In this document: piece by piece, positions 35,930 to 45,361 of the stretch
Layout of the letters: each line of letters opens with the position of its first letter
How positions within the stretch are numbered: the first letter of the stretch is position 1
IMG/VR virus record: IMGVR_UViG_3300021962_000197
Coordinates: 1-45,361 of that record
DNA from: a virus
Reading direction: 5' to 3' (one strand)
DNA: 45,361 nucleotides
The notes under the pieces: model-generated
Database searches by the model: none
Told to the model about the DNA's origin: nothing
What the model saw: only the letters and a program-made list of their open reading frames with translations
Made by a program: the position numbers and the translations under genes

Positions 35930-38900
35930 ATGTCACTCGATAGATACTATAACAACGAAACGGTAAAGGGAACAACTCCCACCTTTGGAGAAGATTTTTC
36001 ACCAGAGGTTAATTCTACTGTAAATAGAATAAACACACCCATATCTTTATACGATGTGGATGGTGAGTATGTGGGTGGTATAAAAGTACCAACCGCATTA
36101 GAAGCACACATCTATGCGGATGACAATTTGTTAAGGTCAATTTATAATAGACCTATTACTTATGAAACTAGCGGTAGCAACCCTATCTTAAAAATCAATC
36201 CTGAACTTGATTTACGAGTGGTTAATATCAAACAAGGTGCATATTCAATCAACTACAACTTCTTACATAAGTTTGTTAGGAATTGTAAAATTCTTCAGAT
36301 TAATGGTGATAGGACTGAAGTCCGTATTGAGAAAGTAACCAATAAGGTAAACGCGTTCTCACAATTAAGAGATATCGTAATTTCAAATAGTTCTTTAAAT
36401 TCATTTACACGAGTGGGAGTTCTTCCTGAATTGGTAATGAATTTAAAAAACAATGAATTATATAATGTCATTAATATTAGTTTTGAAGGACCGGTCACCG
36501 GTGTTATTACGGAAACATTACAATATCCAACCGATAGATTTGGTAATATATCAACGACATTTGTTCCGATTGATAATACAGTTCAAACACCAAATTCGTG
36601 GCGGACCTTTATAGAGGTTTACACCCCTGCGATTGGAGAATCCACCACAAATGCAGGTGAACCAACACAAAGAGCTCGTAGGTATAGATTAAAAGAAAGT
36701 GTTCAGAATCCTGGATTTTATGTTTGGGAAGCCGGTAGTAATACATTTAGCTCCGGTCAGGGTAATATCCCATCAGAGGTGCCACTTACGGAAATATTTG
36801 ATGAGGACCAAAATGGTAACCAAGTCAAAGTAGGTGAAGAAATCATATTAAACACTCCAATCGATTTTACGGATTTAAAACTGACCTACAACCGATGGGA
36901 TGTTACGGCAACCTCATATGATAAAGTAGTATTAAAATTAGACAGACCTCTTGCAACTGAATTTGATTTAAACTCAAGATTCGATTTGGATGGTCGTATA
37001 TATAATTCATACATTGAAAAAATTATAGCATTTCCAAGTATTGATTCTGAAGAAGTATACGATTTTTCAGAACCAAATTTCAATATGGATATGTCAGACC
37101 AAGCAGGCGCATCTGCTACAAACTGGCAAACTTGGAACTCATTGTTGGATGCAAATCCTACAACATCTCAACAATTAGTTAACTACTACTTTAGTGGTTC
37201 TCTTGGAAATGTAAAATTAAATATCGATTATTCGGACTTTGCTAATTTTGTACACTTTTCATCGGCTACAGAACGAGTTGATAATTTTGTGTATAAAATC
37301 CAACAAATTGAAAATTACAACAATCGTATAAATCTATTGGAGTCGGTAAGTGGTTCTGATGCTTTGACAAACATCTCACAATCAATAGTTCGTAGGGATA
37401 CTGTTATTGGTGGTTTTGATGAGTTTGAATACTATTTGTATTACGGAACTACTTCTAACAACTATACACATTGGTCATCATCCGCATATACAATTGAACC
37501 ATATCCAAAGGTATCTACATTCCCACATATTCTATATCCAAGCACTTCATCACAAGGTGAGCAATGGTATGGTGGTGTGTATGATTCTGCATCGCTGTAC
37601 GATGAATTCAATGATTCTCGTTTGAGAAATATGATTCCAATCCATCTCCAAGAAGATGAAAGAAACATTGAGTATGTTACCTTTATTGATATGATTGGTC
37701 AACATTTTGACATTCAATGGACTTACATTAAATCTCTTACCGATATCAATCGTAGAGAAGAACATCCTAAAGATGGTATGGCCGATAATCTACTCAAATC
37801 AGTAGCGGACTCTTTTGGGTGGTATTTATCAAACGGATACTCTGATGTATCCCTTTGGAAATACGCTCTTGGTGTCGAGAATGATGGAACACTTTTCACA
37901 ACAGGTTCACTTGAGTCCAAGTCAAGACAACAAATTGTTCACGAAACTTGGAGAAGAATTGTTAACACCCTACCTATGTTGTATAAGACAAAAGGTACGG
38001 CTCGTTCTATTAAAGCAATCCTTGCTACATATGGTATCCCACAGGCGTTCTTAAAAATTCGTGAGTGGGGTGGTCCTACTGTTTCGACTCGTAAAAATGT
38101 TTATGAACACGAGCGATTTGTAAACAAGTTAGAATTATCACCTTCACAATATCTTACCGCTCCTTGGGATGATATTAATTCGGATAGACCAAATACTATT
38201 GAGGTTATTGGTAAGATGCCAAAAGCACATTATCATATCCTCCGTTTAACTGATGGGTCTGATAATGTAGATTATTTTTGGGACTATCTCGCAGACACGG
38301 CTAGAATTCGTTTGGCCGTTAATGGAACTGACATTATATCATCATCATATGTTCCTTACAAAACTCGTAGGGACATAGTGTTTACATTAACTTCGGGTAG
38401 TGTTGATATTCAGGCGGCTTGGGTAGATGATTGGGGTGGTATCTTGGCTAACCCAACAGCATCCGTATCTACACCAAACTCAACATTTAATTCGGTTTGG
38501 ACTTCAGTAGGAACTTTACAAGTACCTGGTCCGACTACCGACGCCAATATCTACAACTATGAAACCGCAAGTATTCAAGAGGTAAGATATTTCCGAGATG
38601 GTATCTCAAGTGAAATTGTTTACGAACACGCTAAAAACCGAGAGGCATATTTTAGTGATGATAATACTACCGACTTGGATATCGATACCTCATTTGATAA
38701 GTTGATGTTCCGTGTATTTCCTGATAGTCAAGTAGCAACAACTTCAAGTTATATTACATCAAAACACCCAAATCAGAGAATCACAACAACCGATAGTGGG
38801 TTAGTTTTATCTGCGTCTTTAACGAATGTAACCTCCGTTCAATTAGTCGGAGAAGTGGATACTCAATTTGTAACAGTTCCATCGATGGGTGCTTTGAATT

Positions 38901-40936
38901 TAATGAATAACAAGATTCGTATTGAATCTGCATCGTTAAATGGTCCGTTAAATCCTGACAAGTCAAACGAATTGAGTGAGTTTGATTATGCCCCAATTGA
39001 TTCAAACTTATTGGGTACATATTTCTCAACCACGGATACTGTAAACTTTGATATCTTCAATTCCGAAGGTTACTTTGAGGCAGATGATTGGGTGGGTGAC
39101 CCTGATAAACGATATAATGCCGATTATCCTTTATTGAAATATCGTGCTAAAAACTATTTCCAAAAATATACAAGTGGTACTGCTATTGATTTGATTTTAG
39201 ATATGTTATCTCGATATGATATGTCGGTGTTTACCCAAATCCAACAACTTTTACCAGCTCGTGTAGATTGGCATAAGGGTATTTTGATTGAACCACACAT
39301 CTTTGAGAGAAACAAGTATCGTAGAAATCGTGATATCACATTTACACGACATATGTACGATGGTACAATCTCTATGGTTAATCATAGTTTGACTGCTTCA
39401 AGGAATGACTATGACCCTGCTGAAATTGATTTATATGATTATCAACCATCAACTTATAGGTATTACATCCCAACTCTATCTTCAAGTATTCAATGTACTG
39501 CGCCAAGTTCTACCTATATAACATCATCTACCACATTGAATAGTAGAATTGGTGGTTTGGCCACGGATTATTTATCTTACAACTCTACAAACTATCTTAT
39601 TTTAAATCGTATATCAAGCACTAAAGTAGAAATCGATACAGCACTTCCGGCCGCATCATCTCAAAGTGGTACGATATACTATACTGGTAGTTTTGATTTC
39701 ATAGGTCAAAATATTACCGCCAGTTATGCATCCGCATCCACATCATACACGGAAAATAGTGCTTCGGTTGAAAATAGAAGTGATATAAACAATAACGATA
39801 CAACATTTGAGTATCAAAACTTTGCAATAATAACTGGTCTTACAGAACCAAATTATAATGGAAAGTTGGTAAGATTAAAATGTACATTAAATTTGGTTGC
39901 TCCAAATAATACTGATATATTTTCAACAGGTACCGATGAGATTGACGCTACAGTAAATACAATAGCTGGTGAAATAGATTTAGTGGGAGGTCAAGTAATT
40001 TTGTCCGGAGGAACAATTTCAGCCGGTCAAGCTCAATTTGAAATATCATTCTTAACAAGCTCTATTAGTACAACGGATGTAGCAACAAACCTTGTTCATA
40101 AATTTAGTGGTGCTAATTGGCCTGCAGATGTAGCTCAATACGGAAACATTGTATTTGATGATGGTAATGGTGATGATAAGACATATCCGATTTTAGAAAG
40201 AATTAGTGATACTCAAATCAAGATTGATACTTCTTCACACGCTCCAAACACAAGTGGTTCTGCTGTAAGTGCCGATACACAATACTCATCATCTGCTCAA
40301 CAATCAATCACATTTACTATTGGTGACCCGACTCTTATTACTTGTGTAACATCAAGTACATACACAAATCTTTCAAATGGATACTGGCAGTATAATCCAA
40401 TTGCTACTACTGCTGTAAATCATAAGCGTTCTAAAGTATATCAAGTTCCGAAATACTTTTACTCAACTCCGATGTCCGCCAGTTTAAAGCTACCAAGTTC
40501 AGCTTCTATGGAGTGGTGGGAAGGTCAAGATGATAGATTGTCATTGTCTTTGGAAAACTTGTTCTACAATGGATGTCGTATTAGTTCCGACTCATTAACC
40601 ACGGATTCATTGGATACTCCAGATGGCGGCCCGGTTGTGGAAATAACCAAAGTTGACCCAAATGTGATTGTTTATTCAACGCAAACCCCAAGTGATGGTG
40701 GTACTACTACCGAAACACCTGTGGGTACTAAACCTGTTAGAATTACACCAGCTGAAGTTTTGGTTAGTCGTAAAGTTGATTTAGAAACAACCGCACGACC
40801 AAGCGTTGCTTTAGAAAATGATGTTTTAAAACCAGTACCATTCATACCGGCTGTAAACAAACCAAAGATTTCTTTAGGAGAAGATAAGATAAAGAAATTG
40901 ATAAATAAATTGTTAAAAGGGAATAGACAACTATAA
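35930..40936 (+). CDS. giant tail protein with P2-gpI-like segment
   Basis: 1668 residues. The N-terminal 300 residues are a baseplate-type beta domain. Near residue 681 the sequence LPMLYKTKGTARSIKAILA, then YGIPQAFLKIREWGG, resembles tail protein I (P2 gpI), which links baseplate and fibre. Downstream there are LamG-like and Ser/Thr-rich beta repeats (about 750-1560). Around residue 1087 helix IDLILDMLSRYDMSVFTQ occurs. The C-terminus (about 1570-1668) is Pro/Thr-rich and then basic. It is the largest protein in the window and is probably a combined tail-fibre/baseplate component. Confidence 0.78.
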   Translation: MSLDRYYNNETVKGTTPTFGEDFSPEVNSTVNRINTPISLYDVDGEYVGGIKVPTALEAHIYADDNLLRSIYNRPITYETSGSNPILKINPELDLRVVNIKQGAYSINYNFLHKFVRNCKILQINGDRTEVRIEKVTNKVNAFSQLRDIVISNSSLNSFTRVGVLPELVMNLKNNELYNVINISFEGPVTGVITETLQYPTDRFGNISTTFVPIDNTVQTPNSWRTFIEVYTPAIGESTTNAGEPTQRARRYRLKESVQNPGFYVWEAGSNTFSSGQGNIPSEVPLTEIFDEDQNGNQVKVGEEIILNTPIDFTDLKLTYNRWDVTATSYDKVVLKLDRPLATEFDLNSRFDLDGRIYNSYIEKIIAFPSIDSEEVYDFSEPNFNMDMSDQAGASATNWQTWNSLLDANPTTSQQLVNYYFSGSLGNVKLNIDYSDFANFVHFSSATERVDNFVYKIQQIENYNNRINLLESVSGSDALTNISQSIVRRDTVIGGFDEFEYYLYYGTTSNNYTHWSSSAYTIEPYPKVSTFPHILYPSTSSQGEQWYGGVYDSASLYDEFNDSRLRNMIPIHLQEDERNIEYVTFIDMIGQHFDIQWTYIKSLTDINRREEHPKDGMADNLLKSVADSFGWYLSNGYSDVSLWKYALGVENDGTLFTTGSLESKSRQQIVHETWRRIVNTLPMLYKTKGTARSIKAILATYGIPQAFLKIREWGGPTVSTRKNVYEHERFVNKLELSPSQYLTAPWDDINSDRPNTIEVIGKMPKAHYHILRLTDGSDNVDYFWDYLADTARIRLAVNGTDIISSSYVPYKTRRDIVFTLTSGSVDIQAAWVDDWGGILANPTASVSTPNSTFNSVWTSVGTLQVPGPTTDANIYNYETASIQEVRYFRDGISSEIVYEHAKNREAYFSDDNTTDLDIDTSFDKLMFRVFPDSQVATTSSYITSKHPNQRITTTDSGLVLSASLTNVTSVQLVGEVDTQFVTVPSMGALNLMNNKIRIESASLNGPLNPDKSNELSEFDYAPIDSNLLGTYFSTTDTVNFDIFNSEGYFEADDWVGDPDKRYNADYPLLKYRAKNYFQKYTSGTAIDLILDMLSRYDMSVFTQIQQLLPARVDWHKGILIEPHIFERNKYRRNRDITFTRHMYDGTISMVNHSLTASRNDYDPAEIDLYDYQPSTYRYYIPTLSSSIQCTAPSSTYITSSTTLNSRIGGLATDYLSYNSTNYLILNRISSTKVEIDTALPAASSQSGTIYYTGSFDFIGQNITASYASASTSYTENSASVENRSDINNNDTTFEYQNFAIITGLTEPNYNGKLVRLKCTLNLVAPNNTDIFSTGTDEIDATVNTIAGEIDLVGGQVILSGGTISAGQAQFEISFLTSSISTTDVATNLVHKFSGANWPADVAQYGNIVFDDGNGDDKTYPILERISDTQIKIDTSSHAPNTSGSAVSADTQYSSSAQQSITFTIGDPTLITCVTSSTYTNLSNGYWQYNPIATTAVNHKRSKVYQVPKYFYSTPMSASLKLPSSASMEWWEGQDDRLSLSLENLFYNGCRISSDSLTTDSLDTPDGGPVVEITKVDPNVIVYSTQTPSDGGTTTETPVGTKPVRITPAEVLVSRKVDLETTARPSVALENDVLKPVPFIPAVNKPKISLGEDKIKKLINKLLKGNRQL

Positions 40937-40947
40937 AAAGTTTGAAA

Positions 40948-40959
40948 ACCATATTTATA
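40948..40959 (+). promoter_or_regulatory. class C (late-type) promoter motif
   Basis: ACCATATTTATA, 21 nt before ATG 40980, between two structural genes. Matches the motif at 12811, 12954, 22523 and 30646. Confidence 0.45.
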
Positions 40960-40979
40960 TACATAAATGAGGAAACACT

Positions 40980-41651
40980 ATGGGATTTTTAGATAATTCA
41001 TCAGTAACAGTAGACGCCATCCTTACCAAGAAGGGTAGAGAGCTTTTGGCGCAAGGTCGTGATAAGTTTCAAATCACTCAATTCGCTCTTGCGGATGATG
41101 AGGTTGATTATGAACTTTGGAATCCAGCACACTCGTTGGGTTCTGACTATTATGGAATCGTAATTGAAAATATGCCGGTGATTGAAGCAATCACGGATGA
41201 AAATTACGCAATGAAGTATAAGTTGTTGACCTTACCAAAGACAACTACAAAGTTACCATTCATTTCAGCATCACCATCATCCGTTACAATCAATGAGGGT
41301 CAATTGACCTCTGTAATTTCAGTAGCTACGGTTAATGGTGGTAATGTCGACTTGGGATACACAGCAATTCTTTTGAACAAAGACGCGGGTACTATTAGTG
41401 GTAACCCTGGAGTTCCTGGTAATGTTTCTCCTATCGTAAGTGTTAGTTCATATAATTCAAATCAGTCAATGACGGTTGTAGGTAAAAATCAATTCACATT
41501 CCGTTCTACATCATTCCTCGCCGGAAGAGCTTCTCTTTCAACTCGTATCATTATTATTGGTAACGAAACTGGTGGTAGAACTGAAGTTGATATTGTAGTC
41601 AATCCTGTATCAGACATTCAAACCGCAACACAACCATTGACTAACGCATAA
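40980..41651 (+). CDS. virion structural protein
   Basis: 223 residues. The N-terminus MGFLDNSSVTVDAILTKKGR, ELLAQG, FQITQFALADDEVDYELW and YYGIVIENMPVIEA match a conserved virion protein of marine T4-like phages, from memory. The C-terminal half is a beta-sandwich (Ig-like) with FISASPSSVTINEGQL. It is the first gene behind a late-type motif and is probably part of the distal tail or a decoration. Confidence 0.75.
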   Translation: MGFLDNSSVTVDAILTKKGRELLAQGRDKFQITQFALADDEVDYELWNPAHSLGSDYYGIVIENMPVIEAITDENYAMKYKLLTLPKTTTKLPFISASPSSVTINEGQLTSVISVATVNGGNVDLGYTAILLNKDAGTISGNPGVPGNVSPIVSVSSYNSNQSMTVVGKNQFTFRSTSFLAGRASLSTRIIIIGNETGGRTEVDIVVNPVSDIQTATQPLTNA

Positions 41652-41663
41652 GAGGAATAAAAA

Positions 41664-42848
41664 ATGCCAGAATCTCCAATTTTTAATCCGTTCGGCGCAC
41701 CACAAGGTGGTGGCACGGGACTTTCGGGTGGAACAACCCAAACATCTACTCCGGTAGGAACACCTGCCCAACCAACCACAATCAATGATTTGGTTAGAGC
41801 TGACATACAAGAGAGTAGAACTCCAACAATTCCTGCCGGCGCTTATGATTACGGTAGTGGTAAAGTATTTAACGCATTCACGGTTGAAGATGTAGTTGAA
41901 GGTGACTCTCAACGAATTACTCGTGGTTTGTGGAGTGGTAATGTTGGTGAGTTGACTTCGTTTTGGACATCATCTTATCAATCGGCTACTCAAAAACAAT
42001 ACTACTACGAAATTTATAATGGCGACCCAACGGATTCTACAAAGTATCCTCAATTTTCAATTGCTTATGGTCACAATTATGGTAGTGGTTCGTTAGGAAC
42101 AAACGAAGATTCACCTTCAAGTGCAATCTACTCACAATTCCAACAAATCCTCTTACCTGCATCACAAAGAACATTTACTTTTGGTAGTGTTGTACAAGAT
42201 GACATTTATGTTATTTCAATTAATCGTTCAAGATTAAGAGATAAACTTGACCCAGGAAACTGGGAGTTGGTATTGTCTGGTTCCAATGGTGAAACTCTTC
42301 GATTAATCGATAATAGCGGTGACGCAAATCAGACCGGAAACTCCAATCAGAATGTTTATAGTGTTGTATCTGGTTCACTTTTAAATGGTGTCCAAGATGC
42401 TAACAAAATCTTTGGTGCCGTATATCCTCAATTTGGATGTATTGTATTAGGTGGTAGAATGTTAGACGCGTCTGCTTCTCTTGGAACAAATACAGGTTCA
42501 AATGTTGATGCTCAAAACCACAAGAAATTATTCCTTGCAATTAGTGGTGCTGCAGTTGAAAACGCAAATGATGGTTTCCAAGCCAGAAGTGAAGAAGAAG
42601 TTAAATCTACATTCTTCTTTGTTAGAGCAAAGAATGGTGAATATAACTTTTCAAATAACCCATCGTATGTAACGGGTTCAACTGGTCAGTTAAGACAACA
42701 AACTTTTGTCGGTGACCCTAAAACTTATATCACCACTGTTGGTTTGTATAATAACGATAACGAATTGTTGGCAATCGCTAAATTGTCTAAACCTTTATTG
42801 AAATCTTTCTCAAACGAGATTTTAGTCAAGGTTAAATTAGATTTCTAA
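41664..42848 (+). CDS. tail/structural protein with shared C-terminal VGLYN domain
   Basis: 394 residues. The Pro/Gly/Thr-rich N-terminus (about 1-50) is probably disordered. The middle is beta-rich. The C-terminal about 65 residues contain VGLYNNDNELLAIAKLSKP (near 359-377), shared with the 568-residue protein at 43437. The shared domain suggests a common attachment or oligomerisation surface in the tail. It lies 12 nt after the previous gene. Confidence 0.7.
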   Translation: MPESPIFNPFGAPQGGGTGLSGGTTQTSTPVGTPAQPTTINDLVRADIQESRTPTIPAGAYDYGSGKVFNAFTVEDVVEGDSQRITRGLWSGNVGELTSFWTSSYQSATQKQYYYEIYNGDPTDSTKYPQFSIAYGHNYGSGSLGTNEDSPSSAIYSQFQQILLPASQRTFTFGSVVQDDIYVISINRSRLRDKLDPGNWELVLSGSNGETLRLIDNSGDANQTGNSNQNVYSVVSGSLLNGVQDANKIFGAVYPQFGCIVLGGRMLDASASLGTNTGSNVDAQNHKKLFLAISGAAVENANDGFQARSEEEVKSTFFFVRAKNGEYNFSNNPSYVTGSTGQLRQQTFVGDPKTYITTVGLYNNDNELLAIAKLSKPLLKSFSNEILVKVKLDF

Positions 42849-42859
42849 AATGACACCCA

Positions 42860-43435
42860 ATGGGAATGGTATTCAAACGGATATTCAATGGGGGAGTTCA
42901 AGAACGACCCTTTAAAGCTCATAAACGATATGAGGTGACTGATGCTAATTATTCATCTTCGTTTGAAATTTCCATTTTAAGAGGTGTATCTGACAATGGT
43001 ATATTAACTGAAGTTTCAACATCGGTACAAAGTCAAATAGCAGTCGACCCTAATGTAATTACTGGTTCTGGCGCTATGACTTCCGAATTGAACTCTATTC
43101 CTCAAACCATTGTTTGGAACTCTATTAATTCAACATTCTTTAAAAGAACAAATCGTACACTTTTCGAAACCGCTTCTATCGTATCAATTCCTCAAAACAA
43201 ATTTGGAGATGGTATCAAGCCGGGTTCGGTATATGTTACGGATAATAGCCATTACCCATATGCTCCGATAAATTTATCAGACCAAAAGGTAGATGATGAG
43301 TACGGATTGTTGATTATAAATGAACTAACATCTTCGGCGTTAATAAATGAGTCAGACACGATTGTTAAATTTACATTTGATACCGGTAAAGTTATTGACT
43401 CTTCCAACTATCAAAATCAAATTATAGTGAGTTAA
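42860..43435 (+). CDS. structural-region hypothetical protein
   Basis: 191 residues from ATG 42860; a nearby ATG at 42850 opens only a short frame. It is beta-rich with a basic N-terminus (FKRIFNGGVQERPFKAHKRY), then SSFEISILRG and a long Ser/Thr/Ile region. It lies between two proteins that share a C-terminal domain but lacks that domain itself. It is probably a tail accessory protein. Confidence 0.68.
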   Translation: MGMVFKRIFNGGVQERPFKAHKRYEVTDANYSSSFEISILRGVSDNGILTEVSTSVQSQIAVDPNVITGSGAMTSELNSIPQTIVWNSINSTFFKRTNRTLFETASIVSIPQNKFGDGIKPGSVYVTDNSHYPYAPINLSDQKVDDEYGLLIINELTSSALINESDTIVKFTFDTGKVIDSSNYQNQIIVS

Positions 43436-43436
43436 T

Positions 43437-45143
43437 ATGGCTTGGAATTCTACATCCATAGGTTATTTTACCACCGAGTTTGAATATCTTTCTGCTGGAA
43501 ATGGTGGGACATTTCTTGCCGTACAAAGTGGTTCTAAAACTCTTAATACAACATCACCGCTCACATTAGATGATATTTTTTCACCATCGGTTGTTGTATC
43601 GGCATCAAGAACTCATTACGATACACTTGTATTAGATGGCGTAACTTTATATGGTGGAGAGTTAAGTAATGCCGCTATTGTATCAGACACCGTAGCAAGT
43701 GCGTCTTTGTCGGCTGCAATTAGTGGTGGATTGTGGGCGGTTTCATCAATTAATTACTTTAGTTCTTCGACTGATTATAATGTATACTATCCATTCGTAA
43801 ATAGAAATACGGGTGTAACTTCAAGTATAGCCAAAGTTACGGGATTTTCGTTCCCTGGGAGTGGGATTGTAAATCTTTTATTTGAAAATAATAATGTAAC
43901 ATTCCAACAATCATCCACTTTAGCATCCACATATGGAGCAAGTTATGCTTCAGAAATGGAAGGTCCTGAGCGACTCGTATATTTGGTCGGTGACACTTCA
44001 AGTTTAAATCCAAACGAGTTGGGATATCCGTTATCCGCAAGTTTATCTTCAGGTGTTTTCAGTTATAGCTCGCCTGTACTCGCAGGGGGTGGTGGTGGTA
44101 TATCCAGAACAAGTGGAGTTGGTAGTACGGGTTATGGTTATGTATTTGGCGGTCAGAGTCAAAGTATCTTAATCAGACATAATTCAAATTTTGACATACT
44201 AAATTCATATGACAATTGGAGTGTGTCATTTTGGTCAAGTTTACCATCGTATCAACCTGGGTCAAATTCTGAACAATTAATTGTTTCAAAACAAGTTGCG
44301 GAAAGTTATCCAAACTCATATGGGAATATTGTAACTCGCAATAATCAAGCTGCCGCATACCCATTTAAAATTGGAGTTTATACTGATAATAGTGTTGATG
44401 ATGGTAAAATATTCTTTGAAACTTCGGATGGTAAAAAAACAACAAGAATAACATCATCCGCCGCATATAATGATGGTTCTTATAGACAATACACATTTAA
44501 TAAGACCGGCTCTTTGTATGAAATTTGGGTAGATGGCACTCGCATATCAAGTCAATCAGTATCATACACAAACATCAATAATCAACACGATATTTTAATT
44601 GGAAACAACACATATGGTGGTGGTAACGCATTTAGCGGTTCTATCGATGAGTTTAGGATTCGCAGAACATCCTTATCATCAAATGAAATCGAATCGCTTT
44701 CGGATACAAATGTAGTTAGTGGTTCGTTTTTACAAAAAAATTATGCCGGTTATGTTTTTTATAAACAAGGTATGATTGTAGTCACCGACCCAAGACCTCG
44801 ATATCAAAATATGTTCTTGGGTAATGGTAATTGGGATTATACAAACAAATCATTTCAGTTAGATTATAGAGCCACTAAAGTAGTAGAAGAAGTGTCAATA
44901 CTTTGCGAATTGGGCAAGGGTGAGTTTAATGTATCATCGAACCCATCGTTAAGATTGACATCAAATGATAACGACCCTCGATTAAAGTCAATGATTACTG
45001 GTTCTGATTTTAGACCATATGTAACTCAAGTTGGATTATACAATGATAGCGGTGACCTTTTAGCCATTGCAAAACTTGGTTCACCTTTAAAGAAAAGACA
45101 AGATGTTGATGTAACCATCAATGTTAAATTTGATATAGATTAA
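43437..45143 (+). CDS. LamG-domain tail (receptor-binding?) protein
   Basis: 568 residues. The N-terminal half (about 1-240) is Ser/Tyr/Gly-rich beta. A concanavalin/LamG-like domain lies at about 245-420 (NWSVSFW, YEIWVDGTRI, GSIDEFRIRRTSLSSNEI). C-terminal domain VGLYNDSGDLLAIAKLGSP (near 532-550) is shared with the protein at 41664. A sugar-binding LamG domain in a tail protein suggests host glycan recognition. It is the last complete gene in the window. Confidence 0.74.
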   Translation: MAWNSTSIGYFTTEFEYLSAGNGGTFLAVQSGSKTLNTTSPLTLDDIFSPSVVVSASRTHYDTLVLDGVTLYGGELSNAAIVSDTVASASLSAAISGGLWAVSSINYFSSSTDYNVYYPFVNRNTGVTSSIAKVTGFSFPGSGIVNLLFENNNVTFQQSSTLASTYGASYASEMEGPERLVYLVGDTSSLNPNELGYPLSASLSSGVFSYSSPVLAGGGGGISRTSGVGSTGYGYVFGGQSQSILIRHNSNFDILNSYDNWSVSFWSSLPSYQPGSNSEQLIVSKQVAESYPNSYGNIVTRNNQAAAYPFKIGVYTDNSVDDGKIFFETSDGKKTTRITSSAAYNDGSYRQYTFNKTGSLYEIWVDGTRISSQSVSYTNINNQHDILIGNNTYGGGNAFSGSIDEFRIRRTSLSSNEIESLSDTNVVSGSFLQKNYAGYVFYKQGMIVVTDPRPRYQNMFLGNGNWDYTNKSFQLDYRATKVVEEVSILCELGKGEFNVSSNPSLRLTSNDNDPRLKSMITGSDFRPYVTQVGLYNDSGDLLAIAKLGSPLKKRQDVDVTINVKFDID

Positions 45144-45146
45144 TTT

Positions 45147-45361
45147 ATGGCAAAAGGAAATTGGAGTCACATCCAAAAATCAAAAGGACATAAGTCCGGC
45201 CTTGAAGACAAGATTAACGAACAGTTACGAATTCAAGGAATTGATGGGGAATACGAACAACACGAAATTCCATACACCATCCCTGCAACTCATCACACTT
45301 ACAAACCCGACTTTAGGTTACCCAACGGAATCTACATTGAATCCAAAGGTTGGTTCTTGCC
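45147..45361 (+). CDS. T7 endonuclease I-like Holliday junction resolvase, 5' part
   Basis: The first 71 residues of a gene that runs off the window. GLEDKI with Glu20, HTYKPDF with Asp55, and YIESKGW with Glu65 and Lys67 match the T7 endonuclease I active site (E20, D55, E65, K67) at identical positions. It resolves branched DNA during packaging and recombination. It starts 3 nt after the tail gene stop, so it follows the structural block. Confidence 0.9.
   Translation, partial: MAKGNWSHIQKSKGHKSGLEDKINEQLRIQGIDGEYEQHEIPYTIPATHHTYKPDFRLPNGIYIESKGWFL

Overview
This window is a contiguous piece of a large, lytic-type T4-like myovirus genome whose host is very probably a marine Bacteroidetes bacterium (flavobacterial type). 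The evidence is as follows. Almost every base is coding and every convincing gene is on the + strand, usually with 1-4 nt ATGA/TAATG overlaps. A T4-like baseplate block is present (gp5-like hub, gp25, gp6, large tail proteins). Fourteen promoters have the Bacteroidetes form TTG-N19/20-TAnnTTTG rather than a sigma70 form. One secreted protein ends in what looks like a Type IX secretion sorting domain, a Bacteroidetes-only system.

Layout. (1) 1-12063: early/middle accessory genes. Most are small unknowns; among them are dCMP deaminase, an LPD29-like protein, thymidylate synthase (ThyA), methylglyoxal synthase, an FkbM-type and a second class I methyltransferase, a GT25 glycosyltransferase and a sulfotransferase. 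(2) 12064-14140: an RNA-rich block with nine canonical tRNAs (Leu, Arg, Gln, Tyr, Pro, Glu, Ser, Thr, Gly-GCC). It also holds two Gly-anticodon cloverleafs with aberrant D- and T-loops, several structured spacer RNAs and two small genes, one a lipoprotein. (3) 14140-16520: a PAPS/sulfation-like cluster (APS-kinase-like, HxGH nucleotidyltransferase, DUF2061, hotdog thioesterase) followed by the T9SS-type secreted protein. (4) 16521-25336: a regulon-like region driven by a distinctive promoter class, encoding a metallopeptidase+VWA protein and a MoxR/CobS AAA+ ATPase. Small unknowns, a DUF4494-like protein, a metallothionein-like peptide, Hsp20 and UV-damage endonuclease (UvsE) follow. (5) 25496-29504: a membrane coiled-coil protein, a ClpP-like protease, an HD hydrolase and a gp55-like sigma factor. 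(6) 29501-45143: tail/baseplate structural genes, ending with the start of a T7-endonuclease-I-type resolvase.

Regulation. Three promoter classes can be read directly. Class A (7 copies) is TTG-N20-TATCTTT(A/G). Six copies carry two TTAACA half-sites upstream, and the 16.55 kb copy has diverged TGTTRATAAC repeats instead. In four of the seven the TTG straddles the stem-loop junction of an intrinsic terminator, a compact terminator-promoter fusion. Class B (7 copies) is TTGGAT-N-TTTCG-TATATTTGTA and drives the small-gene, RNA, ClpP and other operons. Class C (5 copies) is A(A/C)CATATTTATW, found before structural genes and the RNA block, a candidate late promoter for the gp55-like sigma. The class A genes also use visibly more C-ending codons than the tail genes, which suggests high expression.
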